From NCBI GenBank assembly GCA_034770075.1, contig CM068383.1, positions 46,209,222 through 46,273,221 of the forward strand: a DNA stretch of 64,000 nucleotides. The letters are read 5' to 3'. The notes below the pieces were generated by a model that ran no database searches, was not told where the DNA came from, and saw only the letters and a program-made list of their open reading frames with translations. Each line of letters starts with the position of its first letter. The first letter of the stretch is position 1. This document shows positions 33,903 through 46,094 of this stretch, piece after piece. The position numbers and the translations under genes were made by a program. The DNA is from Aralia elata (taxonomy: Eukaryota > Streptophyta > Magnoliopsida > Apiales > Araliaceae).

Positions 33903-34216
33903 CTAAACCCGAGACGTCAGGGAAGAGCAAAGGGAAAGAAAAGATGAAGTGATAGACTTCACATAGCAGATTCTAAATTTATGTGTAATTAATTACTGTT
34001 AATGTAATTTAAACCTTGACATTCATTTAGGGTATGGTTTTGTGTAAGTATTTAAGGTTATCGTATTCTGGGACTAGTAACACCTTTGAAATGAACAACG
34101 TATGCTTATTATATTCCGTATTTTAGTTACCATATGTTGTTAGAGGTGAATGTTTGTATTGGATCGTGATGACCGGATCCGGGTATTTGGAGACCCGAAT
34201 CTGGGGGCGTCATAGG

Positions 34217-34229
34217 TTGGTATCAGAGC
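34217..34229 (+). other. Gypsy-1 primer binding site (tRNA-iMet)
   Basis: TTGGTATCAGAGC two bases after the LTR end. Confidence 0.92.
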
Positions 34230-34446
34230 TGTAGGTTATAAACTTTAGGATCGCGAAACCTAGGATATAACCTTCATAGTAAACTCGTATTGAGTATTAG
34301 AAGATGAATCGAGGAGATTTATCATATGTGGTTTTGATGAATTGGGGAATTCATCGAGTCGAGTAGTACCCAATGAAATATAATTTCATTTCTTCAATGA
34401 ATATATTTTATTGCTGTACTAATGATGATTTTTGTGTGATTGTAGG

Positions 34447-35277
34447 ATGACTGATATAGGAGGGACTAGTGGGACCCAGGAGGAGGAGGAGACATTCCAG
34501 GATATCCTAGTGGTTGCTGAGCAGCTGGTGGGGTATGCTTCTGTTGCCCCAGGGGTATCGCTAGAGGAGTCTGAGCCAGAGGAGGACTACCAGAGGGAGC
34601 TACCAGAGCCAGTGGTAGGTAGGGTGTTGAGGTCCGGTAGTCAGAACCCTGATGCTGAGGAGGAGGACCCCGAGACCGAGGGAGAGGAGCCACCTGCTTA
34701 CGTGGATGGCATAGGGTCCACTGCCGACGATATTATAGAGGGACTGACCAGCAGGACCGAGGAGCTGGAGGATCGGATAGTTCACCTGGAGGAGCAGAAT
34801 CAGACCCACCAGATCCGAGAGGACTAGTATAGAGACCTGGCCTATCAGCTCGATCATGACTTGGGAGTGGCGAAGGTGCAGTTGCAGGGCTACGAGTCCT
34901 CAGCGCAGCAGATCGGACCACTGCTACATCAGCTAGTGGCCCGAAATGCTGAGTTGAGAGAGAGGCTGGAGCAGAGGGATCTGCAGATCGCCCACCTGAA
35001 GGCCAAACAGGAGGCCATGAAGTTCGAGATTGGGCTAGAGGTTGCTGAGAATGTCCGAGTGAGGGACGCCTAGGTCAGAGCAGCAAGTAGAGTTGACCTA
35101 TTGGAGGACCGGTTAGAGGCTGGGGCGGTGAGGATTGAGACCCTAGGATATGCCCTAGACGCAGCCTACAGGAGGCCCCGGTCTGAGGCAGGCGAGTCTA
35201 GCCGCTCAGTTCATCGCAGGGTAGGGGATGGAGCATTCTCTGGTCAGCAGGCTCGGATCCGTCACGACATGCAGTGA
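34447..35277 (+). pseudogene. Extra sense reading frame upstream of gag: acidic coiled-coil protein, two stops
   Basis: A 277-codon frame from ATG 34447 to TGA 35275, interrupted by TAG at 34825 and 35071 without frameshift. The N-terminal third is very acidic (EEEET, ESEPEED and EEEDPETEGEEP stretches). The middle is a heptad-like coiled coil (ELEDRIVHLEEQ, ELRERLEQRDLQIAHLKAK). The C-terminus is Arg/Ser-rich. It has no gag, enzyme or zinc motif and I do not recognise its family. GC content and codon use are clearly unlike the AT-rich flanks, so it was under coding constraint. Just before the ATG are TACTAAT and a T-rich run ending TTGTAG|G, resembling a branch point and 3' splice site. Extra frames in this position are known in some plant gypsy lineages; its role here is unknown. 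Confidence 0.7.
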
Positions 35278-35674
35278 CTTGATATGATGGTTACTTTGTC
35301 CTTAGTTCAGTTAGTCCCACCTTTTGTTATATTAGGGACGTATTCATGTTTGATTTGTGAAACTTTATATTGTATTTAGACTTGGGGTAGCAGTTAAACC
35401 CCAACTTTTGTGTTTTAAGGGATGGAAGGTTAGGATTCCCCACTTTTTTCTTGCGGGAAAGGTTATTGATGGATAGGCACACAGTGGCGCATTTATAGAA
35501 GTATGCCACAGGTTTAGTCTTGTAACAAAACAGTGGTATATGAATATAAATGCAGATGTTTCACTTAAATCAAATGTGTTGCTAGATATTTTACCTTTGA
35601 TTGCTTATTTTAATGACATATTGTGTAAAATATAAAACTATAGGTAAAAGTCAGCGGATTTTCCTTATCCAAAC
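35278..35674 (+). other. Spacer between extra frame and gag
   Basis: About 400 bp, AT-rich, no coding frame. Short direct repeats only. Confidence 0.5.
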
Positions 35675-38600
35675 ATGCCGCCAAGAGGACGACCACGAAA
35701 CCGACAGGTTGAAGAATCAGAAAGTGAGGTTGGGAACCAATCCAACCCAATGAGGATGTTCGCCGAAATGCTGGCAGAAGCTATGCAATCAAGGCCGCCA
35801 CCTGTAGGGACCCAAGCAGCAGCCGAGCCAGTGCATCATCTGGCAAATTTCAAAGATTTCAAATTGGTTGGGCCACCCGAGTTCAAGGGAACTCTTAACC
35901 CAATCGAAGCGCAAACCTGGATTGAGGAGATAGAAAAGGTATTCGAGGTAGCACGGGTGGCAGAGGAACAGAAAACAAGTTTTGCTACCTTCATGTTAAA
36001 AGGCGAGGCAAACTACTGGTGGAAGGCAAACAGGGGCCGAGTGGAAGAAGGCATTGTCGCATGGGAACACTTTAAGGAGATGTTCTTGGAAAATTATTTT
36101 CCAGAGAGCATGAATCAAGAGATGGAGATCAGGTTCCTGGAACTAAAACAAGGAAACATGTCTGTGGCTGAGTACGCGGCTAAGTTTAATGAGTTGGCAC
36201 GGTTTGCAACTCACCAAGTCAACACGGAGGAAAGGAAAGCTCGTAGGTTTGAGCAAGGGTTGAAACCATGGTTATACCGTTCTGTTGCGGTATTGAAAAT
36301 CAAGACATTTGCAGAATTGTTGGAGAGGGCAATCATTGCAGAGGGTGGCAGTGAGGCACTGGCCAGATACAACCAAGAGTAGAAGAAGAGATATGAGGGC
36401 CCGAAGGCAGGAAGTAAAGGGGGCAGTAACCCCAACAAACGGAAATGGGTCGAGAGTCAGTCCTCTGGGGGAAATAAATCTGGAGGGGAGGTGAAGAAGC
36501 CAGGCAGATGCAACAACTGTGGCAAGAACCACACAGGAGAGTGCATGAAGGGGAAGAGCGTGTGTTACCATTGTGGACAACCTGGGCACATGGCCCCACA
36601 GTGCCCTAATAAGCCGAAAGGAGGTTGTTTTTCCTGTGGATCACCTGACCACCAAATCAAGGATTGCCCGAAGAGGAAGGGCGACGCTGGGAGTGGCAAC
36701 TGAAACAACAACAACAGAGGAAACAGTAACCGGTTGAACTACGGGCCACCAGCCAGTCAAGCCAACAGGCCAACAGCCCGCACGTTCAACATGACTGTGC
36801 AGGATGCCATGGAATCCAAAGACGTGGTGTAAGGTATCATCCTAATCAATGATATAAATGCATATGTGCTATTTGATTCGGGTGCTACTTGCTCTTTTGT
36901 TTCCGAAGAATTTGCTAGTCAGTTAAATGTACCTTGTGAAAAGTTAGAACACCCTATGAACGTAGAAGTAGCAAACAAGGAAATTATCCCCGTAGAATGC
37001 ATTCATAGGAATTGTTGTGCTGAATTGCGAGGATTTAAGCTCAATGTGGATTTGATACCAATTCGACTGGGAGAGTTTGACGTAATCCTGGGAATGGATT
37101 GGCTATCAATTCACGGAGCAGTCATTGATTGTAAGAAAAAATGTGTACACCTAAAGACTTCTAATAAGTCTAAGGTGGTATTCTATGGCAGCAAATCACC
37201 AAAACCATCTTGTTGTCTTACTATGATGCAAACAAGGAGATTACTGAAGAAAGGTTGCGAGTGTTATTTGGCCCATGTGGTCGATACTCGTCAGGTCGGG
37301 GATGAAATGGGTCAAATACCAGTCGTGAGAGATTTCACCGATGTCTTCCCCGAGGAACTTCCGGGACTGCCGCCGGATAGGGAAACCGAGTTCGTTATCG
37401 ATTTGGCACCGGGAACCGCACCAATATCGAAGCCACCGTATCGAATGGCACCGGTAGAAATGAAAGAGTTGATGGTGCAACAGCAGGAACTGTTAGATAA
37501 AGGTTACATCAGACCAAGCGTGTCCCCATGGGGAGCGCCAGTTCTGTTTGTAAAGAAGAAAGATGGTTCTATGCGACTTTGTATCGACTACCGAGAGTTG
37601 AACAAAGTTACGATTAAGAATAGGTATCTGCTTCCTAGGATTGACGATCTATTTGATCAACTTAAGGGAGCGAAATACTTTTTAAAAATCGACTTAAGAA
37701 CAGGCTATCATCAGCTGAAGGTGAGGCAGGAAGATATCCCGAAGACTGCATTCAGAACTCGTTACGGGCACTTCGAGTTTCTGGTAATGTCTTTTGGATT
37801 GACGAATGCACCAGCAGCATTCATGGATATGATGAACAGAGTAATCAAGCAGTACTTGGACAAGTTCGTAGTCGTATTCATTGATGACATTCTGGTGTAT
37901 TCAGGGACGGAGGAGGAGCATGCTGAACATTTGAAGATTGTATTAGAAGCTCTCAGGAAGGAGAAGTTGTACGCAAAATTTTCGAAGTGCGAGTTTTGGT
38001 TGCAGAGGGTACAATTTCTGGGTCACGTCATCGACAAGAATGGTGTTTCAGTGGACCCAGCAAAAGTAGAGGCAGTTATCAACTGGGAACAGCCGAAGAC
38101 GCCGACAGAGATCCGGAGTTTCTTGGGATTAGCGGGATACTATCGAAGATTCATACAAGATTTTTCAAAGATAGCATCGCCATTGACTAACCTCACCAGG
38201 AAAACAGTTAAGTTCGTTTGGTCGGAGAAATGCGAGGAAAGTTTCATGGAGTTGAAGAAGAGACTTAGCCAAGCACCGGTGTTGACCTTACCAGACAACA
38301 CTGGGGGTTTCGTAGTGTATAGCGATGCGTCGCACAAAGGTCTTGGTTGTGTGCTGATGCAGCACGGTAAGGTCGTGGCGTACGCATCACGTCAACTGAA
38401 GGACTATGAGAAGGGTTACCCAACTCATGACTTGGAGTTAGCAGCGGTAGTTTTCGCCTTGAAGATTTGGAGGCACTACCTATACGGTGAGAAGTGCGAG
38501 ATATATACGGATCACAAAAGTCTGAAATATATCTTCACTCAGAAGGAGCTAAACATGAGGCAGCGCCGATGGTTGGAATTGATCAAAGACTACGACTGTG

Positions 38601-40213
38601 AAATTCTGTACCATCCGGGCAAAGAAAATGTAGTGGCTGATGCCTTAAGCAGAAAGGGCAAGGTGAAATTGATGTAGCTGACAGTTCAAGAAGAATTGAT
38701 AAAAGATTTTGAGCGCCTAGAACTGGAGGTTAAGTATCCGATGGAGACGGACGGAAAATTGTTCACAGTAACAGTAGGTCCGACTCTACTGGATAAGATA
38801 CAAGAGGCTCAAGAATTTGATGAAGAATGCATTGGCATTAAGAAGCAACTATCGGAGGGAAAAACGTTGAAATTCAAGATTGATAGCACAGGGCTGCTGA
38901 GATTCGAGGGAAGGATCTGGATACCCTACGTACCAGACTTAAGGGAAGAAATTTTGCAGGAGGCCCATAATACGAGGTTCTCGATACATCCGGGTAGCAC
39001 CAAGATGTATCAAGATCTTCGTCAGCATTATTGGTGGTCGCATCTGAAGGGGGAAGTTGCAGAATTCGTCAGCTGGTGTTTAACTTGTCAGAGAATCAAA
39101 GCAGAGCACCAACGGCCAAGCGGATTGTTGCAACCTCTAGAGATTCCCGAGTGGAAGTGGGAGCACATCACCATGGATTTCGTGGTGGGACTCCCGACCA
39201 CACAAAAAGGTCTAGACGCCATTTGGGTGATCGTAGATCGGTTGACCAAATCGGCCCACTTTCTACCGATCAAGATCAGGTACAAATTGGAACAATTGGC
39301 GAAACTTTATGTGAAGGAGATAGTATCACGACATGGAGTGCCGGTATCTATTGTGTCTGACAGAGATCCGCGCTTCACGTCAAATTTTTGGAGAAGTCTA
39401 CAGGAGAGACTGGGAACGCAGTTGAGAATGAGTACAGCGTATCATCCTCAGACTGATGGTCAGAGTGAGCGAACAATTCAGACTCTAGAGGATATGCTCC
39501 GGGCAGTTGTAATGGATTTAAGTGGCAGTTGGGACGATCACTTGCCACTGGTAGAGTTCGCTTATAACAATAGCTATCACGCTAGCATCAGTATGCCACC
39601 ATACGAAGCGCTATATGGAAGGAAGTGTCGAACGCCGTTGTGTTGGGATGAAGTTGGTGAACGGAGATTGTTGGGACCGGAATTGGTACAGCAAACCGTG
39701 GAAATCGTTAAAGTAATAAGACAACGGTTAGTAGCAGCCCAGGATCGCCAAAAGAAGTACGCCGACTTTCATCGCCAGAAACGAGACTTTGAAGTTGGTA
39801 GCTTTGTGTTTCTGAAGGTATCACCCTGGAAAGGGAAGATCCGTTTTGGGAAGAAGGGTAAATTGAGCCCTAGGTTCATAGGACCGTTCGAAGTTTTGAG
39901 GCGGATCGGCAAAGTGGCGTACGAGGTAGCCTTACCTCCTGAACTTGAGCACATTCACAACGTGTTCCATGTGTCAGTGTTGCGTCCGTATAAGCCAGAT
40001 TACAAACATGTTATTTCCTATGAACCAATTCAAGTCGAAAAGGACTTATCGTATGAGGAAATTCCTGTGCAAATACTGGATAGAAAAGAACAGACACTAA
40101 GGAATAAAACCATACATTCTGTTAAAGTTTTCTGGAGAAATCACGCGGTGGAAGAAGCCACATGGGAACTCGAAGAGAAAATGAGAGCGAATTACCCCCA
40201 GTTATTCAAGTAA
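35675..40213 (+). pseudogene. Gypsy-1 gag-pol with chromodomain, four in-frame stops
   Basis: A single collinear frame of 1,513 codons encodes capsid, nucleocapsid and replication enzymes. Domains: gag capsid region (codons ~50-230); three zinc knuckles (CNNCGKNHTGEC, an unusually short first one, then two CX2CX4HX4C) at ~275-340; protease DSGATCSF near 401; reverse transcriptase with FIDD near 737; RNase H (YSDAS) near 880; integrase with zinc-binding HHCC and DDE core from ~1105; C-terminal chromodomain around 1450-1510. Stops: 36380 TAG (between capsid and knuckles), 36701 TGA, 36830 TAA (just before protease), 38675 TAG (between RNase H and integrase). No frameshift. Each domain is otherwise well conserved, consistent with a young insertion that cannot encode its own full polyprotein. 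Confidence 0.95.
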
Positions 40214-40245
40214 CCTTGGATTGAAATTCCGAGGACGGAATTTTT

Positions 40246-40260
40246 ATAAGGGGGAGAGGA
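40246..40260 (+). other. Gypsy-1 polypurine tract
   Basis: ATAAGGGGGAGAGGA directly before the right LTR. Confidence 0.9.
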
Positions 40261-41316
40261 TGTAATGTCCAGGAAATTTCTAAACATTGTATTAAATTAT
40301 TTTAATATATGAAGATCGTTCTATTTTAATTTTTCGGATTTAATTGGATCCATGAGGGTATTATTATTTTAATTATATAAATACGTGGTCCAATAATTTT
40401 CTGTGCATTAAAGGGACTCACTGATAGTTTAAATAAATTAGTGAGTTAACCCTAAGATGTTATTTGCAAGAAAATTTGGAAATTAAACAAATAATTTTAT
40501 CATTATCGGATTAAATAATTCGAATAAAGAATTTTGGTTAAAATAAATATTTTAAATAAATAATTAATAGGGTAGCTATTTAATTTAAAACATTAGGAAT
40601 ACAATGTGATTAAATTAATTTGGTTCACTTTTCTTTTATTTAGATTGGCCCATTGTTTTTATTTATTTCCTGATTGGGTCAAGCAAGTGGGCTGGTCAAA
40701 TTAAATCAAATGGGGCCGATCCAATTTCCTTGCTTTTCATTTGGACCAAACCAAGTGGACCGGATAAATCCTAAGCATTAAATCAATTGGGCTGAGCTCA
40801 ATCCTCTCTTCAGTCGGGTTGTCTAGCCACGGGTTGTATCCGTTCCCCTCAAATTGGGTTAACTGGTAAACGCATATGGGGAGGGGTTCACACCGACAAA
40901 GAAATCAAATTGGGGGAAATCCTATCAGCCTAATCTCTCAAGTAGCAATCCCTAGCCCCTCAAATCCACAGCCAAGCGAAAGACGGGAGGGAACGTCCGA
41001 CCCCAGACTTCAATCAATCGAGCGAGACAAGCCAATCGAGCTGGACGGCACGCGAGGAAGGAGCCGGCGGCGTCACGGATTGGCCAGACAAGCGAAAGAC
41101 GGGAGGGACGTCGACCGACGGTTACTCGAGGGTTTGAGGGAGCAACCGAGCAGAAGAAATCAAACGGACCAAAGGTCCCAGGTTTTCGGCGAAGTGACCG
41201 GCGAGGCACACGGCTCAAAGGCCAGCCGGTGAGTCGCCGTCGCTGTCCCCTTTCTACCAACGGTCCTTAACCGGCCATTTAGGTAATACCCAAACCAATC
41301 TGGGTCAAATTTCTTC

Positions 41317-41323
41317 TATAAAT
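41317..41323 (+). promoter_or_regulatory. TATA box of Gypsy-1 right LTR
   Basis: TATAAAT, copy of 30815. Transcription from here would read rightward out of the element into Copia-A sequence. Confidence 0.55.
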
Positions 41324-41534
41324 TGGACCCCCATCCCCTAAACCATAGCTGCCGAACCCTTTGATTGTGAGTCCTAAATCAGGGTTTGAAATTTAGACAA
41401 AAATTAGGGTTTCAAATTAGAGGAAGAGGAAATTCAGAGAAGAAAGGGAGCAGGGAAAACTAGCCGTGATTGTCCACTGGCTGGGTTGTGTACTGTGGGA
41501 GAAGGAGGAGGACAGCGGCGCGATCAAACACAAG

Positions 41535-44406
41535 GTATAGAAAATAGGCTATTAAGCTACTGTTATGGTCTTGTTTGATTTAGGTTACACTGTATAAGTA
41601 TTGTAACTGCTTGGGTTTGAGAACTCAGAACATTGTAGAATAGTTTTTGGGTCTAAAAACCTGGTATCGAAGGGTGTTAATCTTGTTTGGTTTTAATTTG
41701 GGAAACCTGGTAATAAGATATTGGATTCGTTTATAGCGACTGTGATGGGTTTGTTTAATTTTCCATCTTGTGATTGGTTATAGTATATATGGTATTGGAT
41801 TGTATTGCGTTTCTTGCTGGGAACCTGTAATTGAGGAACCAAAATGGTTCGGTAGTTGTATTATAATTTTGAGTTCAAAATCTGGGCTTCTGTTAGTGTA
41901 TCACTGTGATGGTGTAATATACCTTGTTTTGGGGAATACAGGAATACTGTGATAGTCATATGGTTAGGACATTATTGTGATGAATCTTAACAGTTCTAGC
42001 AGTTGGAAGTATTAAGCTTATGCCATATATTTGTTGGATTTGCATTACGTTAAATCTGTGTTGATTTGTTTTGGTTTTTGGATGGTTCTGTTGAAAGTAT
42101 AACTATAAACACAAATCCTTGACTTTCTTTTGGGTAGGATATCAGTGCTTGATGTAATGTTTGAGCCAAAACAGTGTTCGTATGGGTTAACTGCACTGTC
42201 AATAATATTGTGGGAGAAAGTGCTGGCGTTTAATGGGTTAATGCAATAATTAATAATAATTTATTATTATCAATGAATAATAAATAAAGGTAGTAAATAT
42301 TTAATTATTATTGGATAATAATTAAATATGAATAGAGTTAATAAAACAATTATTATTTATCAATGAGTAAAGGTAATAAATATTTAATTATTATTGAATA
42401 ATAATATAAATAAAGTTAATAATTCAATTATTTATTATTTATCCTTAAATAATAAATAAAGCTAATAAATATTTGATTATTGTTTAACTACTATTAAATA
42501 ATAATCAAGTATGGATAAAATTAATAGATTAACTATTTATTATTTATCCTTAAATAATAAATAAAGTTAATAAATAGTTGATTATTGCTTAATTACTATT
42601 AAATAATAATTAAGTAGGAATGAAGTAATTATTTATTATTTATCAATAAATAATAAATAAAGATAATAAATATTTAGTTATTGTTTAAAGTAATATTAAA
42701 TAATAACCAAGTATGAATAAAGTTAATAAAAGTAATTATTTATTATTTAGCAATAAATAATAAATAGAGATAATAAATATTTAATTATTGATAGTCAATA
42801 ATAATTAAGGATGAACCGAATTAATAAAGTACGTATTTATTATTTACTTAAGTATGAATAAAGGTAATGAAATAATTATTTGTTATTATTTATTAACAAT
42901 AAATGAAGATAATAGATATCTAATTATTATAATTTGGTATAAACAAGTTAATAAGGATAACAATTACTTAATCAAATAATGATTAAGTACGAGTGAGATT
43001 AATAAGTTAATTATTTATTTTCGGCTCTTAATAAATAAAGATAATAAATACTTAACTATTATTTAAGTAATATGTAATAATAATTAAGTATGAATATGGT
43101 TAATAAAATGATTATTTATTATTTAATCTTAAATAATAAATAAAGATAATAAATATTTAATTATTACTTAATTAATATTAAATGATAATTAAGTATGAAC
43201 AAGGTTAACAAATAATTATTTATTATTTATCGACAAATAATAAATAAAGGCAATAAATATTTAATTATTATTTAATCTTAAATAATAATTAAGTATAAGT
43301 AAAGTTAATAAATAATTACTCATTATTTATCAATAAATAATAAATAAAGATAATAAATATTTAATTGTTATTCAATTAATATTTGATAATAATTAAGTAT
43401 GACTAAAGGTAATGCAATAAATAAGGATTGGTAAACCATGTTCAGAGTCAGATAAGGGTAATAAATCCGGGAAACCAAAGAATAAGTAATCATGATTAGC
43501 TACTATCAATTTAATAGCTAAAGATTATTAATTTCTGTTTAACTAATGTTAAATAGTAATTAAATATAGATGGTGAATTTTACCTGTTGAGTAAAAAGTA
43601 TAGTGAGAGGTGCCGATATACAACTATTAATTGATAAATCGACTTTACCCAATGATAGGTCACTCGAGATCAATTAATTAAAGCTAAATTTTATCTGTAG
43701 CTGAGCAAACAGGCAAGTTCTTCCTTACTCAACTTTTACATTGAGCAAATTTCTAAACCTTATGCACTATTTTAATTCGTGCAAAAAGGTATATATATAT
43801 ATTGTTGCAAGTTATTCTTTAAGCTTGAATCTTACCTCCAAGCATGCTTTAAGTGGTCTAATTACTTTTAAAATTATTCCACTTCTATGTATTTATTGAC
43901 ATTCGCACTCGTGCATTTGAATTCGTACATTTATTAAAGTTCCGAGATTTAGGAACTACTCATTATTAAGTCCGAACCTTTGTTCGGTCAGACAAATATG
44001 TGAAAATTTATAAAAGCTATCCGAACCAATCGAGGGTAAGGATTCTTAGACTGTATGAACACCCCTTTTATTATAGGGGAGTACCCCAGGTACCGTATAT
44101 AAGGAATCAATAGCAGAGTTAAATGTTATGCATACACATAGCGTACGCGAGGCTGATCCCCTCAAGTACTTATTCTGTAGCTAGTAACTAGAGGGTCAAC
44201 TAGCTATTGACTCCTTTGAAAGTTATTGTTCGAGGTCTATTCGACTATCAATTGTTCTAAAAGCATTCATTGTTATTGCTTCTGATAATGCTATTGTTGA
44301 AATCCCTTTCTACATTCCTTTCATCATGATATATCCTTATTATTGTATTTGAAACTTGCTGAGCAAACTCGTTGCTCATCCTTGCTATATCATGACTTCA
44401 TTGCAG
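41535..44406 (+). other. Candidate LTR intron, 2,872 bp (Gypsy-1 right LTR)
   Basis: Same donor AAG|GTATAG and acceptor TTGCAG|CTAAACCC as the left LTR. The 2-bp length difference comes from a TA run. Confidence 0.45.
42241..43415. repeat. AT-rich palindrome array, Gypsy-1 right LTR
   Basis: Copy of the array at 31741-32915 with only a few base differences. Confidence 0.85.
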
Positions 44407-44718
44407 CTAAACCCGAGACGTCAGGGAAGAGCAAAGGGAAAGAAAAGATGAAGTGATAGACTTCACATAGCAGATTCTAAATTTATGTGTAATTAATTAC
44501 TGTTAATGTAATTTAAACCTTGACATTCATTTAGGGTATGGTTTTGTGTAAGTATTTAAGGTTATCGTATTCTGGGACTAGTAACACCTTTGAAATGAAC
44601 AATGTATGCTTATTATATTCCGCATTTTAGTTACCATATGTTGTTAGAGGTGAATGTTTGTATTGGATCGTGATGACCGGATCCGGGTATTTGGAGACCC
44701 GAATCTGGGGGCGTCACA

Positions 44719-44758
44719 GTTATCATCAAAATATTTCCTAAAAATTGGAGACCTATCA
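44719..44758 (-). mobile_element. Copia-A 3' LTR, first 40 bp
   Basis: Minus-strand LTR start TGATAGGTCTCC at 44758. It was split from the rest of the LTR by Gypsy-1; the first five bases are the right copy of the GTTAT duplication. Confidence 0.7.
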
Positions 44759-44772
44759 ATCTCCTCCTTTTT
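44759..44772 (-). other. Copia-A polypurine tract
   Basis: Minus strand AAAAAGGAGGAGAT after GTCATCATC. Further minus-strand purine runs (GGGGGAG) at about 44810, 44832 and 45166 are typical of SIRE-like copia 3' regions. Confidence 0.75.
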
Positions 44773-45327
44773 GATGATGACAATAAATAAAAATATTTTC
44801 TATTTTGACTCCCCCTTAATCTATGAAGCTCCCCCTCAGATCAAGAATTAGTAAATATATCATTCCAAGAAAAATTGAAAAATCCATCGTAACATCAGTA
44901 TATACTTTCCTGCATTGTTATATAATAACTATAAAAATCACATGCACAACAGTATACAATTATACTTTATCACATGCATAACAGTGTGTGTGTGTGTGTG
45001 TGTGTCTATATATATATCACATGTATAGCAGTTATATTTTATCACATGCATAACAATTATATATATCATATGCAAAGCAATATATATATATATCTTATCA
45101 CACCAACAGTTTTATATATCCTACTAATTTTTCTTATTTCCTGCTCTCCTGCTAATATTTTTCTTCTCCCCCATTGTCATTATAAAAAATGGGGAAAAGA
45201 AATTACTGTTTATCACCTACAAAAAAAAGTTAGCACAAAACATGACATTTCTTATCCTGCGAAAAGAAGTAATATGTTGTAGTAGTTAGGTTAGTATATA
45301 GATACATTCATCCCACATAGTTAGTGA

Positions 45328-45378
<51 letters not shown>

Positions 45379-45396
45379 TACAGTCCTCCTGAATAG
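44773..45396 (-). other. Copia-A 3' untranslated region
   Basis: Non-coding region between the env-like frame and the polypurine tract. It holds repeats of ATCACATGCATAACA (44941-45080), a GT microsatellite (44983-45005), a TA microsatellite (45329-45375) and three GGGGGAG runs on the minus strand. Confidence 0.6.
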
Positions 45397-45782
45397 TTAG
45401 AATTCATTCAAAGGAAGAGGAGAGAAATGTAAACCTAGAGATGAGAGGGGAATATCTGGAGGGGTTTGATCAGTTTGATCAATCTTAGCTGAGCTTATGC
45501 TAGCCGTGAAGTGGCAAGGAGGAATTGCGACCTTTTGATGTTCCATAAGTACATACAACATATCCCGCAGATGATGCACAGACAACTGTAAAGCTTCTAT
45601 TTGATTCAACATAGCACTGTGATTTTGCAACGACAGTTGGTTCATGCTATTTAAAGCATCAATTTGAGAGAGCAGATTCAAGTGAGATTCAATAGGCTCA
45701 GTGTCATTTGGTTTGAAGATTATGAGAGGTAGTGGAGGGAGATTTAGGGGTAACACAATGTTACTATTTTGCACAAGTTGGG
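45397..45782 (-). pseudogene. Copia-A env-like extra frame, C-terminal part
   Basis: About 128 residues after the Gypsy-2 junction, ending at TAA 45397. Visible features are a Pro/Leu-rich stretch, then a helix-rich segment (SLQNHSAMLNQIEALQLS and following), which may form a coiled coil. It lies between pol and the 3' LTR, where SIRE-like copia elements carry an extra env-like frame. The other half is at 59602-59803 and the phase is continuous across the 13.8-kb insertion (see there). First residues of the open frame at this end come from the Gypsy-2 LTR and are not original. Function is unknown; env-like is a positional label. Confidence 0.6.
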
Positions 45783-46094
45783 TGTGACGCCCCCAAATTC
45801 GGGTCTCCAAATACCCGGATCCGGTCATCACGATCCACTACAAATATTCACCTCTAACAACATATGGTAACTAAAATGCGGAATATAATAAACATACATT
45901 GTTCATTACAAAGGTGTTACTAGTCCCAAAATACAAAAACCTTAAACACTTACACAAATCCATACCCTAAATAAATATCAGGGTTTAAATTACATTAACA
46001 GTAATTAACTACGCATAAGTTTAAAATCTGTTACATGAAGTCTATTACTTCATCTTTTCTTTCCCTTTGTTCTTCCCTGACGTCTCGGGTTTAG

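Larger units (their letters stand above)
29759..34214 (+). repeat. Gypsy-1 left LTR (4,456 bp)
   Basis: Starts TGTAATGTCC and ends GGGGGCGTCATA; the final CACA has become CATA, a C-to-T change seen only in this copy. In order it holds AT-rich U3, a GC-rich part (30440-30740), a TATA box, a leader-like stretch, a candidate intron with a palindrome array, and the conserved U5. Confidence 0.97.
29759..44718 (+). mobile_element. Gypsy-1: complete Tekay-type Ty3/gypsy retrotransposon, 14,960 bp
   Basis: A perfect target duplication GTTAT flanks it (29754-29758 and 44719-44723). It has two long LTRs (4,456 and 4,458 bp), a tRNA-iMet PBS, an extra frame, gag-pol in the order protease, reverse transcriptase, RNase H, integrase, a C-terminal chromodomain, and a polypurine tract. 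The order and chromodomain place it among plant chromoviruses, and the long LTRs and pol resemble the Tekay/Del lineage. LTRs differ at about 29 sites plus a 2-bp indel by hand count (about 0.65%). It interrupts the Copia-A LTR. Confidence 0.97.
40261..44718 (+). repeat. Gypsy-1 right LTR (4,458 bp)
   Basis: Near-identical to 29759-34214. Mismatches are unevenly spread: few in the first 3.3 kb and more in the last 1.1 kb. It ends in the intact GGGGGCGTCACA. TATA box at 41317. Confidence 0.97.
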
